A DNA stretch of 53,885 bases from RGIG8244 sp045592785 (GTDB lineage Bacteria; Verrucomicrobiota; Lentisphaeria; Victivallales; UBA1829). Under the pieces are notes generated by a model that was not told the origin of the DNA, searched no databases, and saw only the letters and a list, made by a program, of their open reading frames with translations. Shown in pieces: positions 16,058-25,070 of the stretch (positions within the stretch are counted from its first letter, which is position 1; each line of letters starts with the position of its first letter). The stretch spans positions 1 to 53,885 of the forward strand of contig JAZNVL010000026.1 of the NCBI GenBank assembly GCA_045592785.1, in the 5' to 3' direction. The position numbers were made by a program, and so were the translations under genes.

Positions 16058-17182
16058 TTATAACGATTCACGTTCACGGGTCCAGAGCCGGACCGCTTTT
16101 TCTGTTTTAGCCAGGTTATCCGGGGAAAGTGCTTCTGCAAAGAGCTTGAAATACCCTTCGAATACATTGTGAAGGATATCCAGGAAGATGACCCGTTCTT
16201 CGAACCGTGCATTGATTTCTTCTTCATCGCCTTCGGGAAGCGTGAGAGAACCGAACGCAAAGTTATCGGCATCGAAAGAAAAGGTCCATTTTTCGGCATC
16301 GCTGCGTGCGATCATGATCTTTGCTTTTTTGAGTTTCTTGCCGACAGAGAGCGCGGCTTTTGCTTCGGCAGAGGTCATGGGGTTACCCTTCTTGACCACG
16401 CTTTCGCCGGAGCCCGCCAGTTGGGGATCCTTTGCTTTCCCGGGGGAGAATGCGAAGGCGAGCGGACCTTCCAGAGCCAGGGTGAATTCGCCCAACTGGG
16501 GATGCTTCAGCACGCCGCCGTTGTTTTCCGCGAAGAACCAGAGCCAGGTGAGGAAATCCCGTCCGGGACTGGGTTCGTCGTCGGTTCCGACCTCACCGGA
16601 GAAAGAGAGGGAAGGCAGGTCATCTTCTGTTTTGTTGAAAAGTTTCTCCATCAATTCATTGGGGGAGATGGGTACCGGTTCACATTCGATCCCCATGGCG
16701 TTTCCGAATTTTTCCAGAAAATCGTCGAATTGTTTAAGGGATGTGGAGCCGAAGTAGAGAACATTTTCTGCCCGGTTGACAAGGATCGGGGTCGCGGAGA
16801 TCACCGGCGGCATCTTCATGAGATTCCGTTCGATGGCATCTTCCTTGATCCGTTTGCGTTCTTTGCGGGGGACGAACGTCATATCATTCGCCTGCATGTA
16901 GGCGAGTTCCTCCCGGCGGCAGATGGCGTTGAGCAGTTGGGAAGGGATCTTGCGTTCCGCCTTGCGCAGATTGACATGAAGGTGTCCGCCGTAAAGCGCA
17001 GTATTTTCGTTGATCTCACATTCCAGCAGATGACGTCCGCTGACCCACCCGATCACGGGATCGGCTTTTACGTCATCCAGACGTCCTGCGGATGCTGCAT
17101 TGAGCCGTTCGAGGAAATCCTCGGGCAGGGGGTTGCGCATAGGGCAGATAAGCACGGGAACAGACCCGGATTCAAAAGACAT
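16058..17182 (-). CDS. RdgC-like recombination-associated protein
   Basis: 374 aa. The order of segments matches RdgC: N-terminal Gly-Trp-Val-Ser (GWVSGRHLL), the conserved block ERKIPSQLLNAICRREE...RKERKRIKEDAIERNLMKMPP (RdgC: kilPasvv..., rKekkelKdev...lLp), then LVNRAENVLYFGSTSLKQFDDF. RdgC forms a ring around duplex DNA and restrains RecA. Similarity is clear in pattern but distant, so the family call is moderate. It follows a small acidic zinc-ribbon gene and precedes a small membrane protein gene in the same operon. Confidence 0.68.
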   Translation of the reverse strand: MSFESGSVPVLICPMRNPLPEDFLERLNAASAGRLDDVKADPVIGWVSGRHLLECEINENTALYGGHLHVNLRKAERKIPSQLLNAICRREELAYMQANDMTFVPRKERKRIKEDAIERNLMKMPPVISATPILVNRAENVLYFGSTSLKQFDDFLEKFGNAMGIECEPVPISPNELMEKLFNKTEDDLPSLSFSGEVGTDDEPSPGRDFLTWLWFFAENNGGVLKHPQLGEFTLALEGPLAFAFSPGKAKDPQLAGSGESVVKKGNPMTSAEAKAALSVGKKLKKAKIMIARSDAEKWTFSFDADNFAFGSLTLPEGDEEEINARFEERVIFLDILHNVFEGYFKLFAEALSPDNLAKTEKAVRLWTRERESL

Positions 17183-17259
17183 AACGTACCTTCTTTCTGT
17201 TGATCGAAATCAAATTGATGGTAATACAGAGGAAGAGATCGGGATGTTATTTCAGACGG

Positions 17260-17487
17260 TCATTCTTCGTCATCGAAATCATCGAAATCATCCATGGAGT
17301 CATACCCGTCACCATCGTCATCAAGATCATCGCCGTATTCATCTTCGAACTCGTCATCATAATCTTCGTCCTCACTGATGACGGTAGAAGCGGTGATCAC
17401 CGCACCACATTCGGGACAGCATCCGTCTTCCTGTTCGATCATTTTTTCATTGAGTTCAATGTCACAATAGGGGCAAATCAAAACCAT
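17260..17487 (-). CDS. Small zinc-ribbon protein with polyacidic tail
   Basis: 75 aa. CPYCDIEL and CCPECGAV form a CxxC...CxxC zinc ribbon (residues 5-29). The C-terminal half is nearly all Asp/Glu with a few Tyr/Gly/Phe. An AGGAAGGAG SD and a TTGACT-N16-TATAAT promoter (17557-17584) support the start. The acidic tail could mimic nucleic acid or bind basic proteins; function unknown. First gene of the rdgC-like operon. Confidence 0.8.
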   Translation of the reverse strand: MVLICPYCDIELNEKMIEQEDGCCPECGAVITASTVISEDEDYDDEFEDEYGDDLDDDGDGYDSMDDFDDFDDEE

Positions 17488-17556
17488 GGTGTAAACTCCT
17501 TCCTGTATACGATGCGACCCCGGGGGGCGGCATCCACACTTGGTTAATCATGATGA

Positions 17557-17584
17557 ATTATAAAGTCATTTTCGAAAAAGTCAA
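17557..17584 (-). promoter_or_regulatory. Promoter for the zinc-ribbon/rdgC-like operon
   Basis: Minus strand: -35 TTGACT (17579-17584), 16-nt spacer, -10 TATAAT (17557-17562). Divergent from rpsA. Confidence 0.6.
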
Positions 17585-17657
17585 ATTTTTTTTTGAAAAA
17601 AAACGGATTTTTTTTGAGTGGAGCAGGAAAAAAGAGTGATTTAAAGTGAAAAACGGC

Positions 17658-17685
17658 TTGATTTTCCGGAAAATGGGGTTATATT
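17658..17685 (+). promoter_or_regulatory. Promoter for rpsA
   Basis: -35 TTGATT (17658-17663), 16-nt spacer, -10 TATATT (17680-17685). The leader to ATG 17774 would be ~80 nt and lacks an obvious SD. Confidence 0.55.
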
Positions 17686-17773
17686 AATAAAGTCGTGTAC
17701 CCGGATCGGAATGAACCGGATACGTTTGTCAAATTCGCTAAACCAACAACCACAACCAAAGAAAAACAACAAA

Positions 17774-19534
17774 ATGAGCGAAGAAAAAGTAAAAGCCGCA
17801 ACAAAAAGTTACGTTGACACCTCCTGTGAATTCTCCATGGAAGATCTGCTCAACGCAGAAACCAAAAGCGATTTTGCCCCGGATACCATTGTCCATGGCT
17901 GTATCGTTGAAAAACGCCAGGATGGTGCACTGCTCGATATCGGGTACAAAGCCGAAGGTTTTATTTCCGCACTGGAATTCGGTAACACCTGGGAAGATGT
18001 GAAAGTCGGCGATGAACTCGACGTTCTTCTTGAAGAAATTGAAAATGAACAGAATATGCCTGGAATCAGCCTCCAGAAGGCAAGATTCATCAAGGCTTGG
18101 GACAGCATCACGTCCGAATATGGCGAAGGCAGCACCATCAAGGGGCTCATGAAACATCGCGTCAAAGGCGGTATCATCATCGACCTCAACGGTGTGGAAG
18201 CATTCCTCCCCGGTTCCCAGATCGATATCGGCCCTGTGAAGAACATGGACGAATACATCGGCAAGGAATTTGATTTGAAGATCCTGAAAATCAACAAAGA
18301 CCGCAAGAACATCGTTGTTTCCCGCCGCGAACTCCTCGCCGAATCCCGCGAAGATATGCGCGCACAGATCCTCAAGGATATGGCTGTCGGTCAGATCCGC
18401 AAAGGTACGGTCAAAAACATCACCGACTTCGGTGCCTTCATCGACCTGGGCGGCGTGGATGGTCTCCTCCACATCACCGACATGTCCTGGGCACGCATCC
18501 TCAACCCCCGCGAAATCCTCGATGTGGGTCAGGAAATCGAAGTCATGGTCCTGGATATCGACAACGACAAGAAACGCGTTTCTCTCGGTCTCAAGCAGAA
18601 ATCCCGCAATCCGTGGGAAGATGTGGATGCCAAGTATCCCGTCGGTGCTCATGTTTCCGGCCGCATCGTGAACATCATGCCCTACGGTGCATTCGTTGAA
18701 ATCGAAGAAGGCGTGGAAGGTCTCATTCACGTTTCCGAAATGTCCTGGACGAAACGCGTCACGAAACCCGGCGATGTTGTTCAGGTCGGCGAAGAAGTGG
18801 AAGCCGTTGTTCTGGATGTGGATAAAGCCGGCAAGAAGATCTCCCTCGGTCTCCGTCAGAAGACCCGCAATCCGTGGGAAGTTCTCGCTGAAAAATATCC
18901 CGCCGGCAGCAAGATCACCGGTAAGGTCCGCAATATGACCAGCTACGGTGCATTCGTTGAAATCGAAAACGATATCGACGGTATGATCCACGTTTCCGAT
19001 ATGTCCTGGACCCGCAAGATCAACAATCCCAACGAAGTTCTGAAAGTTGGCGATGAAGTGGAAGCGATCATCCTGGATATCGATCCCCAGCAGCAGCGCA
19101 TCAGCCTCGGTCTCAAGCAGGCTGAAAACGATCCCTGGTCCAACATCGAAGAATACTACAAGATCGGCGATGTGGTCAAGGGCAAAGTCACCAAGATCAT
19201 CACCTTCGGTGCGTTCATCGAACTCTCCCAGAAGATCGACGGTCTGGTTCACATTTCCCAGATCAACAAAGATCGTGTGGATAAAGTCCGCGACAAACTC
19301 GCTCTCGGTGACGAGATCGAAGCCCGCGTGATCAAGATCGACAAGGATGTCCGTCGTATCGGACTGAGCATCAAGGCTCTGGATGAAGGCTTCAATGAAG
19401 AAGACCTCAAGGCCGCCGGTGAAGAAGTCGCCGCCGCTCTCAAGCCCGGCGAAGCACTCGGCAGCATGGGTTCTCTCATCGGCAGCTCTCTCGATGCGCT
19501 TGACATCATGAAGGATGCCAGCGACGCAGAGTAA
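17774..19534 (+). CDS. rpsA: 30S ribosomal protein S1
   Basis: 586 aa from ATG 17774; an upstream in-frame ATG at 17711 would add 21 unusual residues (Asn/Gln/Lys-rich). Six S1 OB-fold repeats are visible, starting DTIVHGCIVEK, STIKGLMKHRV, GQIRKGTVKNI, GAHVSGRIVNI, GSKITGKVRNM and GDVVKGKVTKI; repeats 3-6 show the classic FGAF(I/V)..GVDGLLH(I/V)S pattern. S1 binds mRNA and helps unfold it for initiation. No Shine-Dalgarno precedes either candidate start, as is also true of E. coli rpsA, which is autoregulated. Followed by a strong terminator. Confidence 0.95.
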   Translation: MSEEKVKAATKSYVDTSCEFSMEDLLNAETKSDFAPDTIVHGCIVEKRQDGALLDIGYKAEGFISALEFGNTWEDVKVGDELDVLLEEIENEQNMPGISLQKARFIKAWDSITSEYGEGSTIKGLMKHRVKGGIIIDLNGVEAFLPGSQIDIGPVKNMDEYIGKEFDLKILKINKDRKNIVVSRRELLAESREDMRAQILKDMAVGQIRKGTVKNITDFGAFIDLGGVDGLLHITDMSWARILNPREILDVGQEIEVMVLDIDNDKKRVSLGLKQKSRNPWEDVDAKYPVGAHVSGRIVNIMPYGAFVEIEEGVEGLIHVSEMSWTKRVTKPGDVVQVGEEVEAVVLDVDKAGKKISLGLRQKTRNPWEVLAEKYPAGSKITGKVRNMTSYGAFVEIENDIDGMIHVSDMSWTRKINNPNEVLKVGDEVEAIILDIDPQQQRISLGLKQAENDPWSNIEEYYKIGDVVKGKVTKIITFGAFIELSQKIDGLVHISQINKDRVDKVRDKLALGDEIEARVIKIDKDVRRIGLSIKALDEGFNEEDLKAAGEEVAAALKPGEALGSMGSLIGSSLDALDIMKDASDAE

Positions 19535-19566
19535 GTCCTGACCGGTTCTCAATAAGAGAATGATCC

Positions 19567-19606
19567 ACGGCATCCTGTCAAAACATGGCAGGATGCCGTT
19601 TTTATT
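19567..19606 (+). terminator. Rho-independent terminator of rpsA
   Basis: Perfect 10-bp stem CGGCATCCTG (19568-19577) / CAGGATGCCG (19589-19598) followed by TTTTTATT. The next gene's SD starts immediately after. Confidence 0.85.
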
Positions 19607-19621
19607 GCAAGGAGTATGACA

Positions 19622-20620
19622 ATGAGTACAGACAGCGACAACAGACCGGATGAATTCGATTTCTTCCCGGAACTTCTGGAGAAAAACACTGCTTCGGAAA
19701 CCGTAGTCTATGATTCGGAAGAAGATGCTTTCGATGATATCTTTCAGCGGACTGCGCAGAACTCCGGAGAGGAGGACGTCTGGCCTCCTGCCGACCCGGG
19801 CGATTTTCCCGGCGCAGTTCCCGAACCCCCCGCACCCGAACCGGTGGAGGAATTTCCGGAGCCTGTTACGGAGGATGTCGTCAAGCCGGTGTCTGACCGT
19901 GTTCTCCGGCGCATGGCGTTGGGATTCCTTGCAGGCAAGCACCCGGATATTCTGGGGCAGGGGGTGCGCACCATTCTGCCGCGGATCAATCTGGATGCGG
20001 CGGCGGTATGTCTCGGGCCCGGCACGGGGATCCGCCGTTCGATCCATCACACACTGCTGGTGGTGGCGGCATCGGAACCGGAACGCTGTCTGATGCCGCG
20101 TGCGCAGCGTCAGCGTACGGAAAGCGATCTTGCGGAACAGTTGAAGCGCAAAGAAGAACTGGAAGCGATGATCCGCAATACGGAACCGGAACTGAATGCC
20201 TCGCTCTTTTTTGATGCGGCGGAATGGGATTACAGCAGATCGAAGTCTGTGAAGTATCACCGTTGTCTCCGGAAGATCGAGAAATTGCGTTATGACCTTC
20301 AATTCACGGGGAAACTGGATCGTATTCTTGCCGAGGGGATCGCCAATGAGAATTATCTGCTGGTCCCTGAAGGCGTGGAGATCCCGGATTCCATCCCGCA
20401 GCAATGGGGTATCGTTCAGGCGAACCGCGATTACTCCATGACACTGCTGCGTCCTGCCGTGTTCTGCGACTCCACCGAAGAAATGCAGCAGGTATTCACC
20501 CTCTTTACGGCATCTGCCGGAGCGGATGATGTTCAGTTTGCCAACGGCGTGACTGTGCTTGAAAAAGATAAGATTCTCCTTTCACCGGTCCCCCGGAAAC
20601 GTCCGCCTTTCACTCATTAA
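19622..20620 (+). CDS. Hypothetical protein with acidic/Pro-rich N-terminus
   Basis: 332 aa from ATG 19622, preferred over ATG 19616 because the AAGGAG is only 1 nt from the latter. Residues 1-95 are low-complexity, acidic and Pro-rich, probably disordered. Residues ~95-330 are globular; the last third (NENYLLVPEGVEIPDSIPQQWGIVQA) resembles the segment that follows the core of PD-(D/E)XK nuclease-like proteins, but acidic catalytic residues are not evident, so no enzyme is claimed. Transcribed with dut and the following membrane protein gene, as the spacings are short. Confidence 0.75.
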   Translation: MSTDSDNRPDEFDFFPELLEKNTASETVVYDSEEDAFDDIFQRTAQNSGEEDVWPPADPGDFPGAVPEPPAPEPVEEFPEPVTEDVVKPVSDRVLRRMALGFLAGKHPDILGQGVRTILPRINLDAAAVCLGPGTGIRRSIHHTLLVVAASEPERCLMPRAQRQRTESDLAEQLKRKEELEAMIRNTEPELNASLFFDAAEWDYSRSKSVKYHRCLRKIEKLRYDLQFTGKLDRILAEGIANENYLLVPEGVEIPDSIPQQWGIVQANRDYSMTLLRPAVFCDSTEEMQQVFTLFTASAGADDVQFANGVTVLEKDKILLSPVPRKRPPFTH

Positions 20621-20643
20621 CGATATTACGACAAGGTATTGAT

Positions 20644-21087
20644 ATGGCAGCAGTAACTGTAAAATTCAAAATGGATCCCGCCTGTGCGGATCTCAAACCC
20701 GCCAAAGCGCATCCCGATGATGCGGCATACGATCTGCGTGCATCGGAAGACGTGACACTCACCCCCGGGAAACCGGTACTGGTCCCCACCGGACTGTATC
20801 TGGAATTGCCGGTGGGATATGAGGCGCAGGTGCGTCCGCGGAGCGGGCTTGCGGTGAAAGCCGGATTGACCGTTCTCAATTCACCGGGTACGATCGATGC
20901 GGGGTATCGCGGCGAGATCAAATGTATTATGTATAACACAGCCGAGACGGCGTACGAAGTAAAACGCGGCGACCGGATCGCACAGATGGTCATCACCCGT
21001 TTGCCGGAAATTATTCTGGAAGAAACGGATGAACTTTCGGATTCTCTCCGGTCAGCCGGCGGGTTCGGATCCACCGGGAAGAACTGA
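20644..21087 (+). CDS. dut: Deoxyuridine 5'-triphosphate nucleotidohydrolase
   Basis: 147 aa, the normal length for trimeric dUTPase. The five motifs are present: AAYDLRA (1), RPRSGLAVK (2), GTIDAGYRGEI with the catalytic Asp (3), RGDRIAQMV (4) and GGFGSTG at the C-terminus (5). It hydrolyses dUTP to dUMP and PPi, keeping uracil out of DNA and feeding dTMP synthesis. The stop overlaps the next gene's start (TGATG). Confidence 0.96.
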   Translation: MAAVTVKFKMDPACADLKPAKAHPDDAAYDLRASEDVTLTPGKPVLVPTGLYLELPVGYEAQVRPRSGLAVKAGLTVLNSPGTIDAGYRGEIKCIMYNTAETAYEVKRGDRIAQMVITRLPEIILEETDELSDSLRSAGGFGSTGKN

Positions 21088-22700
21088 TGAAACGTTTTTT
21101 TGCCGTGGAAAACCGGAAGGATCTGCTCTTTTGCATTGCGGCATTTCTGATCCCGTATTGTGCCGTCATGGCGGTCCGCCTTATTTTTGTCCGGGGCGGC
21201 GAAAACTCCATTGACGGATTTTATCATGCGGGGATGGCGTTATTGGGACCGGAGGTTTTTCTGGCGAAGGAATTTCCCTGGACCGGTATTTCGGTATGGC
21301 ATGATACCTTTGCAGATAAAGAACTTTTGTATCATGCCCTGCTGTGGATCTTTTTCCGGATCCAGCAGTTCTTCGGTTTTGCGGCGACACCGCCCTTTCA
21401 TTTTCCAGCGGGCTGTATTTTAGCAATGGCATGTGCTGCCTGGGTATATGCCGGACGCAGTTTCCGGATCCCCTGGCGTATTCTTTGTGCGGGCGGACTT
21501 CTTTTTCCGCTGGTCGCGCCCAACTGGTGTTTCCGCCTTGTCATGCTGCGGCCCCATGTATTATCGGTTGCATTTTTTCTTTTGATCTGCGGGATCCTGT
21601 CCCGGAAGATGCCGTTGAAATGGCGATATATTCTGGTGGCACTTCTTTCCTTTTTCTACTGTTGGAGTTATTCCAACCCCCATTTTATCGTGATCCCTGT
21701 CCTGTTCTTTGCCGTATTTCAGTTGTTCCGTGACGGCTGGCGTGTGATCTTTCTCCCGTTTGTTTCCCTGGCATCGGTGCTTGCCGGATTGGTGATCCAT
21801 CCCCAATTCCCTCATTCGTTCCGGATCTGGAAATTGCAGTCCTGGGATGCGTTGATCTCCCCCATGCTTGCGGCGTATGAATTGAGCCGTCCCACGGAAA
21901 TGATGCCGCCGGGTCTGATCTGGCTTTCCATGATCACCCCGGTGGTCATTCTGTTTTTTGTTGCACTTTATTTTCTGATCCGCCGGATCGAAAAAGGCGG
22001 TTGGCGCAATGCGGACCCGGAAGTCATGGCATTGGAAGCACTTTCATTCCTGTTCCTGGTCGGGACATTTGTCGCCATGCGTTCCATCGAATATGCGGCA
22101 CCGTTGACTGTTCTGCTGTTCCTGACATTATTCCATCAGGCACTCCGTGACGGCTTCCCGTTGCCGGGCAGGGCAGGCGGCGAACGCCGTGTCCTGTTGC
22201 TTCTTTTGCTGTTATCCGTCATGATCGGCGGGGGCTCTGCGGTGATGACTGCGGCAGACGGCAGAAAGGCGATCCGTCGTCCGGTGTACGCTATGGGAGA
22301 CTGGCTCCGTGCGAATCTGAAACCGGGCGAAACGGTGGTGAATCTGGATTGGAGTGACTTCCCGATCCTGTTTTATTCGAATCCGGACCAGCATTATCTG
22401 TGGGGTATGGACCCCATATTTGCTTACGCTGTCAAACCGGCGGAGACCCGTTTATTGAGCGCATCGCGTGTGATCGGACGTCGTCCGCCGCATTATGGAG
22501 AGATCGGAAAAACATTTGGAGCGCGTTACGGTGTGATATTGTATCCGCGGATACCTCATGCGGCGCATCTGGCGCAGTACGGGTGGAAATTGAAACAGGA
22601 ATTTGTATCGGAATCGGGGCATGTGGAAGGCTGGCTTTTTGCGCTTGATGAACGGGAAGCGATGACTTTGCCCCACATGTTGATCCGGAAGATCGACTGA
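21087..22700 (+). CDS. Polytopic membrane protein, GT-C glycosyltransferase-like
   Basis: 537 aa with around nine to eleven hydrophobic helices and a C-terminal soluble region (~430-537). The N-terminal loop after TM1 (ENSIDGFYHAGMALLGPEVF...WHDTFADKELLYHALLW) has acidic residues in the first periplasmic loop, as in GT-C/PMT-like glycosyltransferases, and the tail contains DWSDFPILFYSNPDQHYLWGMDP. The exact family is not recognised. If GT-C, it would transfer a lipid-linked sugar on the periplasmic side. Coupled to dut by a 1-bp overlap, probably without functional link. Confidence 0.7.
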   Translation: MKRFFAVENRKDLLFCIAAFLIPYCAVMAVRLIFVRGGENSIDGFYHAGMALLGPEVFLAKEFPWTGISVWHDTFADKELLYHALLWIFFRIQQFFGFAATPPFHFPAGCILAMACAAWVYAGRSFRIPWRILCAGGLLFPLVAPNWCFRLVMLRPHVLSVAFFLLICGILSRKMPLKWRYILVALLSFFYCWSYSNPHFIVIPVLFFAVFQLFRDGWRVIFLPFVSLASVLAGLVIHPQFPHSFRIWKLQSWDALISPMLAAYELSRPTEMMPPGLIWLSMITPVVILFFVALYFLIRRIEKGGWRNADPEVMALEALSFLFLVGTFVAMRSIEYAAPLTVLLFLTLFHQALRDGFPLPGRAGGERRVLLLLLLLSVMIGGGSAVMTAADGRKAIRRPVYAMGDWLRANLKPGETVVNLDWSDFPILFYSNPDQHYLWGMDPIFAYAVKPAETRLLSASRVIGRRPPHYGEIGKTFGARYGVILYPRIPHAAHLAQYGWKLKQEFVSESGHVEGWLFALDEREAMTLPHMLIRKID

Positions 22701-22725
22701 TGCGGAAAAAATCCGTGGTATACGC

Positions 22726-22754
22726 TTGAAATTCCCGTTTTAACGGTGTATATT
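22726..22754 (+). promoter_or_regulatory. Promoter for the 22815 gene (and queD/mazG)
   Basis: -35 TTGAAA (22726-22731), 17-nt spacer, -10 TATATT (22749-22754). Confidence 0.6.
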
Positions 22755-22814
22755 ACGGGAATGAGGGGAAGATTTTCCGTTGATAATGTTCAACTGTTTA
22801 CAGAGAGGTGAAAA

Positions 22815-23123
22815 ATGACAAAGACTCAGAAAGCGGACGCAGCAAAGAAAACATGTGCGAAAAGAGGACCGGTGAAGAAAGTGCTGAAACCTGTCGCCGC
22901 AAGAAAAAATACACCCCCGACCGTGGATGACAATCTGAAAAAACTGGCAGCTTCCCGTCTGCCCGCAAATTTCGTGAAAGCCCATGACGGTGCCTGGGAT
23001 CACGCCGGTTGGCTGGAATTCCTGGATATCCTCAAGGAAAAGGGATATGATCCCATCGACCCGGACCGCGCCGGATTGATCCTGGAAGATGCCAAAGCAA
23101 AATATCTTGCCAAGAAAAAATAA
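22815..23123 (+). CDS. Small basic protein, unknown function
   Basis: 102 aa. The first ~38 residues are Lys/Ala/Pro-rich (histone H1-tail-like: KKVLKPVAARK); the remainder is a compact helical domain (LPANFVKAHDGAWDHAGWLEFLDILKEKG). SD GAGAGGTGA precedes ATG. The basic tail suggests nucleic-acid binding, which is only an inference. Upstream of queD by 16 bp and probably co-transcribed. Confidence 0.75.
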   Translation: MTKTQKADAAKKTCAKRGPVKKVLKPVAARKNTPPTVDDNLKKLAASRLPANFVKAHDGAWDHAGWLEFLDILKEKGYDPIDPDRAGLILEDAKAKYLAKKK

Positions 23124-23139
23124 GCAATACGGATGAATT

Positions 23140-23511
23140 ATGTTTGAACTTGATATCACAAGAGATTTTTCCGCCGCCCACGCATTGCGCGGGTATAACG
23201 GGGATTGTTCATGTCTTCATGGACATAACTGGACGGTGCAGGTCTTTATCCAGTCACCGGAACTGGACGGGATCGGCATTGCCATGGACTTCAAAGTCCT
23301 GAAGAAAGAACTCAATGAGATCCTGGCGGAATTCGATCACAAATACCTGAACGATCTGCCTGCATTCGCAGACATCAACCCCACCAGCGAAAATATCGCA
23401 CGGACCATTTTCAAACGGCTTGCCGGTGTCGTCAATAACGAAGGCCCTGCCAAAGTCGTGCGGGTCCGCGTTTGCGAATCGCCCACATCCGGCGCGTCTT
23501 ATTACGAGTAA
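23140..23511 (+). CDS. queD: 6-carboxy-5,6,7,8-tetrahydropterin synthase
   Basis: 123 aa, typical QueD/PTPS-like size. Zn ligands are FSAAHALRG (His) and CLHGHNW (two His, with the catalytic Cys in CSCLHGHNW). Further family segments are GIAMDFKVLKKEL, FDHKYLND, PTSENIA and the C-terminal RVCESPTSGASY with the catalytic Glu. It converts dihydroneopterin triphosphate to the queuosine precursor CPH4. Other que genes are not in the window. Confidence 0.92.
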   Translation: MFELDITRDFSAAHALRGYNGDCSCLHGHNWTVQVFIQSPELDGIGIAMDFKVLKKELNEILAEFDHKYLNDLPAFADINPTSENIARTIFKRLAGVVNNEGPAKVVRVRVCESPTSGASYYE

Positions 23512-23520
23512 GGTCCTGTC

Positions 23521-24297
23521 ATGACGGAAATGGATCGGCTGGTCGAAGTCATGCGTCGTCTCCGTGCCCCGGACGGATGTCCCTGGGACCGGGAGCAGAC
23601 CCATGAGTCGCTGAAAAAGAATCTGATCGAAGAAGCGGCGGAGTATCTGGATGCGGTGGATGCCGCCGATGATGCCGCCATGCGGGAAGAACTGGGCGAT
23701 GTATTGATGCAGGTGGTCCTTCATGCGGTTATCGCGGAAGAACGGAACGCCTTCGATTTCCAGCAGGTCACCAAAGACATCGCCGATAAGATGGTCCGAC
23801 GTCATCCTCATGTGTTCGGATCCGAAAAAGTGGATTCCGTTTCCGATGTTCTGACCCTCTGGGAGACGGTCAAGAAAGAAGAGAAACAGGGGAAAACGCC
23901 CGTCGTCAGTATTCTTGCCCGGATCCCCCGTTCGCTCCCCGGTTTGATGCGTGCCGAAAAGATGCAGAAAAAAGCCGCAAAAGTCTCTTTCGACTGGCAG
24001 GATGAAGCCGGAGTCCGTGCGAAACTCGCCGAAGAATTTCAGGAAGTGCAGGCGGCATTTGATTCCGGAAATGATGTCGCCATTGACGAAGAACTGGGGG
24101 ACTTGATGTTCACCATCGTCAATCTTGCCCGGTTCCGTAAACGGGCGAGCGCAGAAGAACTCCTGCAACGGGCATCCGATAAGTTCCAACGCCGTTTTCA
24201 ATGGCTGGAACAACGTCTTGCGGAACAGGGAAAATCTCCCGCTGATGTATCTCCGGAGGAATTGGATTCCCTTTGGAAACAGGCGAAAAACGCCTGA
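23521..24297 (+). CDS. mazG: Nucleoside triphosphate pyrophosphohydrolase MazG
   Basis: 258 aa with two tandem MazG domains. The first (residues ~8-115) has RLRAPDGCPWDREQTHESLKKNLIEEAAEYLDAVD and REELGDVLMQVVLHA, the ExxE...ExxD Mg-binding signature. The second (~160-245) has AEEFQEVQAAF and EELGDLMFTIVNLARF. It hydrolyses (d)NTPs to monophosphates plus PPi, a house-cleaning role. 9 bp after queD; stop abuts the convergent Sua5-family gene exactly. Confidence 0.93.
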   Translation: MTEMDRLVEVMRRLRAPDGCPWDREQTHESLKKNLIEEAAEYLDAVDAADDAAMREELGDVLMQVVLHAVIAEERNAFDFQQVTKDIADKMVRRHPHVFGSEKVDSVSDVLTLWETVKKEEKQGKTPVVSILARIPRSLPGLMRAEKMQKKAAKVSFDWQDEAGVRAKLAEEFQEVQAAFDSGNDVAIDEELGDLMFTIVNLARFRKRASAEELLQRASDKFQRRFQWLEQRLAEQGKSPADVSPEELDSLWKQAKNA

Positions 24298-24891
24298 TCA
24301 GACAAGAAGATCCCGCAGCATTTCTTCTGTCACGGGCCCCGGACGGAGGATCTCCCATGTATTATCGGCGAAGACCCGGATCACGGTGGAGGCTTTCGAA
24401 CCGGCAGGGATCACGCCACCATCCAGAATAAGATCCGGCGGGAAAGCCAGACTTTTCAACGCTTCTTCCACCTGCAATGCCGCCGGTTCCCCGGAACGGT
24501 TCGCGCTGGTGGATGCCAACGGTTTCCCGTATTCCCGGAGCAGGGGCAACAGCAGCGGATGATCGGGAACACGATAGCCGAACGTTCCGCCGTTATCATC
24601 CGGGATCACCAGTGTTACGGGACCGGGCATGAAACGTGCCGCGATGCGCTTTGCGGTTTCCGGGATCACTGACACGAAATGTTGTGCCGCTTCGGGAAAG
24701 GGCAGGAACAACGCCAGCTGTTTCGCGGCATCGCGCTGTTTCATTTCATAAATGCGGTCCCGGGCTTCTGCGTTATCCCAGGGGCAGACAAGACCGTAGA
24801 CGGTTTCCGTGGGGACCAGCAGGACGGGGCACGGGTGACTGTTCAGATATGCGATGGCATTTGCGATCTGTTCCTGATTTGAATTGGTCAT
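24298..24891 (-). CDS. Sua5/YciO/YrdC family, L-threonylcarbamoyladenylate synthase
   Basis: 197 aa from ATG 24891 (GGAG SD). The longer frame to 24954 is rejected because its first ATG overlaps the -35 of the promoter. Family signatures: LLVPTETVYGLVCPW, IYEMKQRDAAKQLALFLP (KxR..KP-type loop), GPVTLVIP, and LASTSANRSGEPAA. It makes threonylcarbamoyl-AMP for tRNA t6A37. Shorter than Sua5 (no C-terminal domain), so TsaC/YrdC-like. Confidence 0.9.
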   Translation of the reverse strand: MTNSNQEQIANAIAYLNSHPCPVLLVPTETVYGLVCPWDNAEARDRIYEMKQRDAAKQLALFLPFPEAAQHFVSVIPETAKRIAARFMPGPVTLVIPDDNGGTFGYRVPDHPLLLPLLREYGKPLASTSANRSGEPAALQVEEALKSLAFPPDLILDGGVIPAGSKASTVIRVFADNTWEILRPGPVTEEMLRDLLV

Positions 24892-24926
24892 CTTACTGTC
24901 TCCGAGCTTGTTTTCTGTGTTCGGGT

Positions 24927-24954
24927 AATATAGCACAGAAAATGCAAAAATCAA
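24927..24954 (-). promoter_or_regulatory. Promoter for the Sua5-family gene
   Basis: Minus strand: -35 TTGATT (24949-24954), 16-nt spacer, -10 TATATT (24927-24932). Confidence 0.6.
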
Positions 24955-25002
24955 CGCAAAGTAAAAAATATCAAAAAAATTAACAAAATTGCAGAAAAAT
25001 AC

Positions 25003-25030
25003 TTGAAATTCACAAATTATGGTATATAAT
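25003..25030 (+). promoter_or_regulatory. Promoter for the 25071 gene
   Basis: -35 TTGAAA (25003-25008), 16-nt spacer, -10 TATAAT (25025-25030); SD GAAAGGA before ATG 25071. Confidence 0.65.
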
Positions 25031-25070
25031 ACAGAAGATTAGACATAACACACAGCGAAAGGATTTACTT

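Noticed and set aside
17738..20404. 888-codon open frame on the minus strand opposite rpsA
   Set aside because: It is a by-product of the codon bias of rpsA and its neighbour; it crosses the rpsA terminator, has low-complexity Phe/His/Asp content, and rpsA is unambiguous on the other strand.
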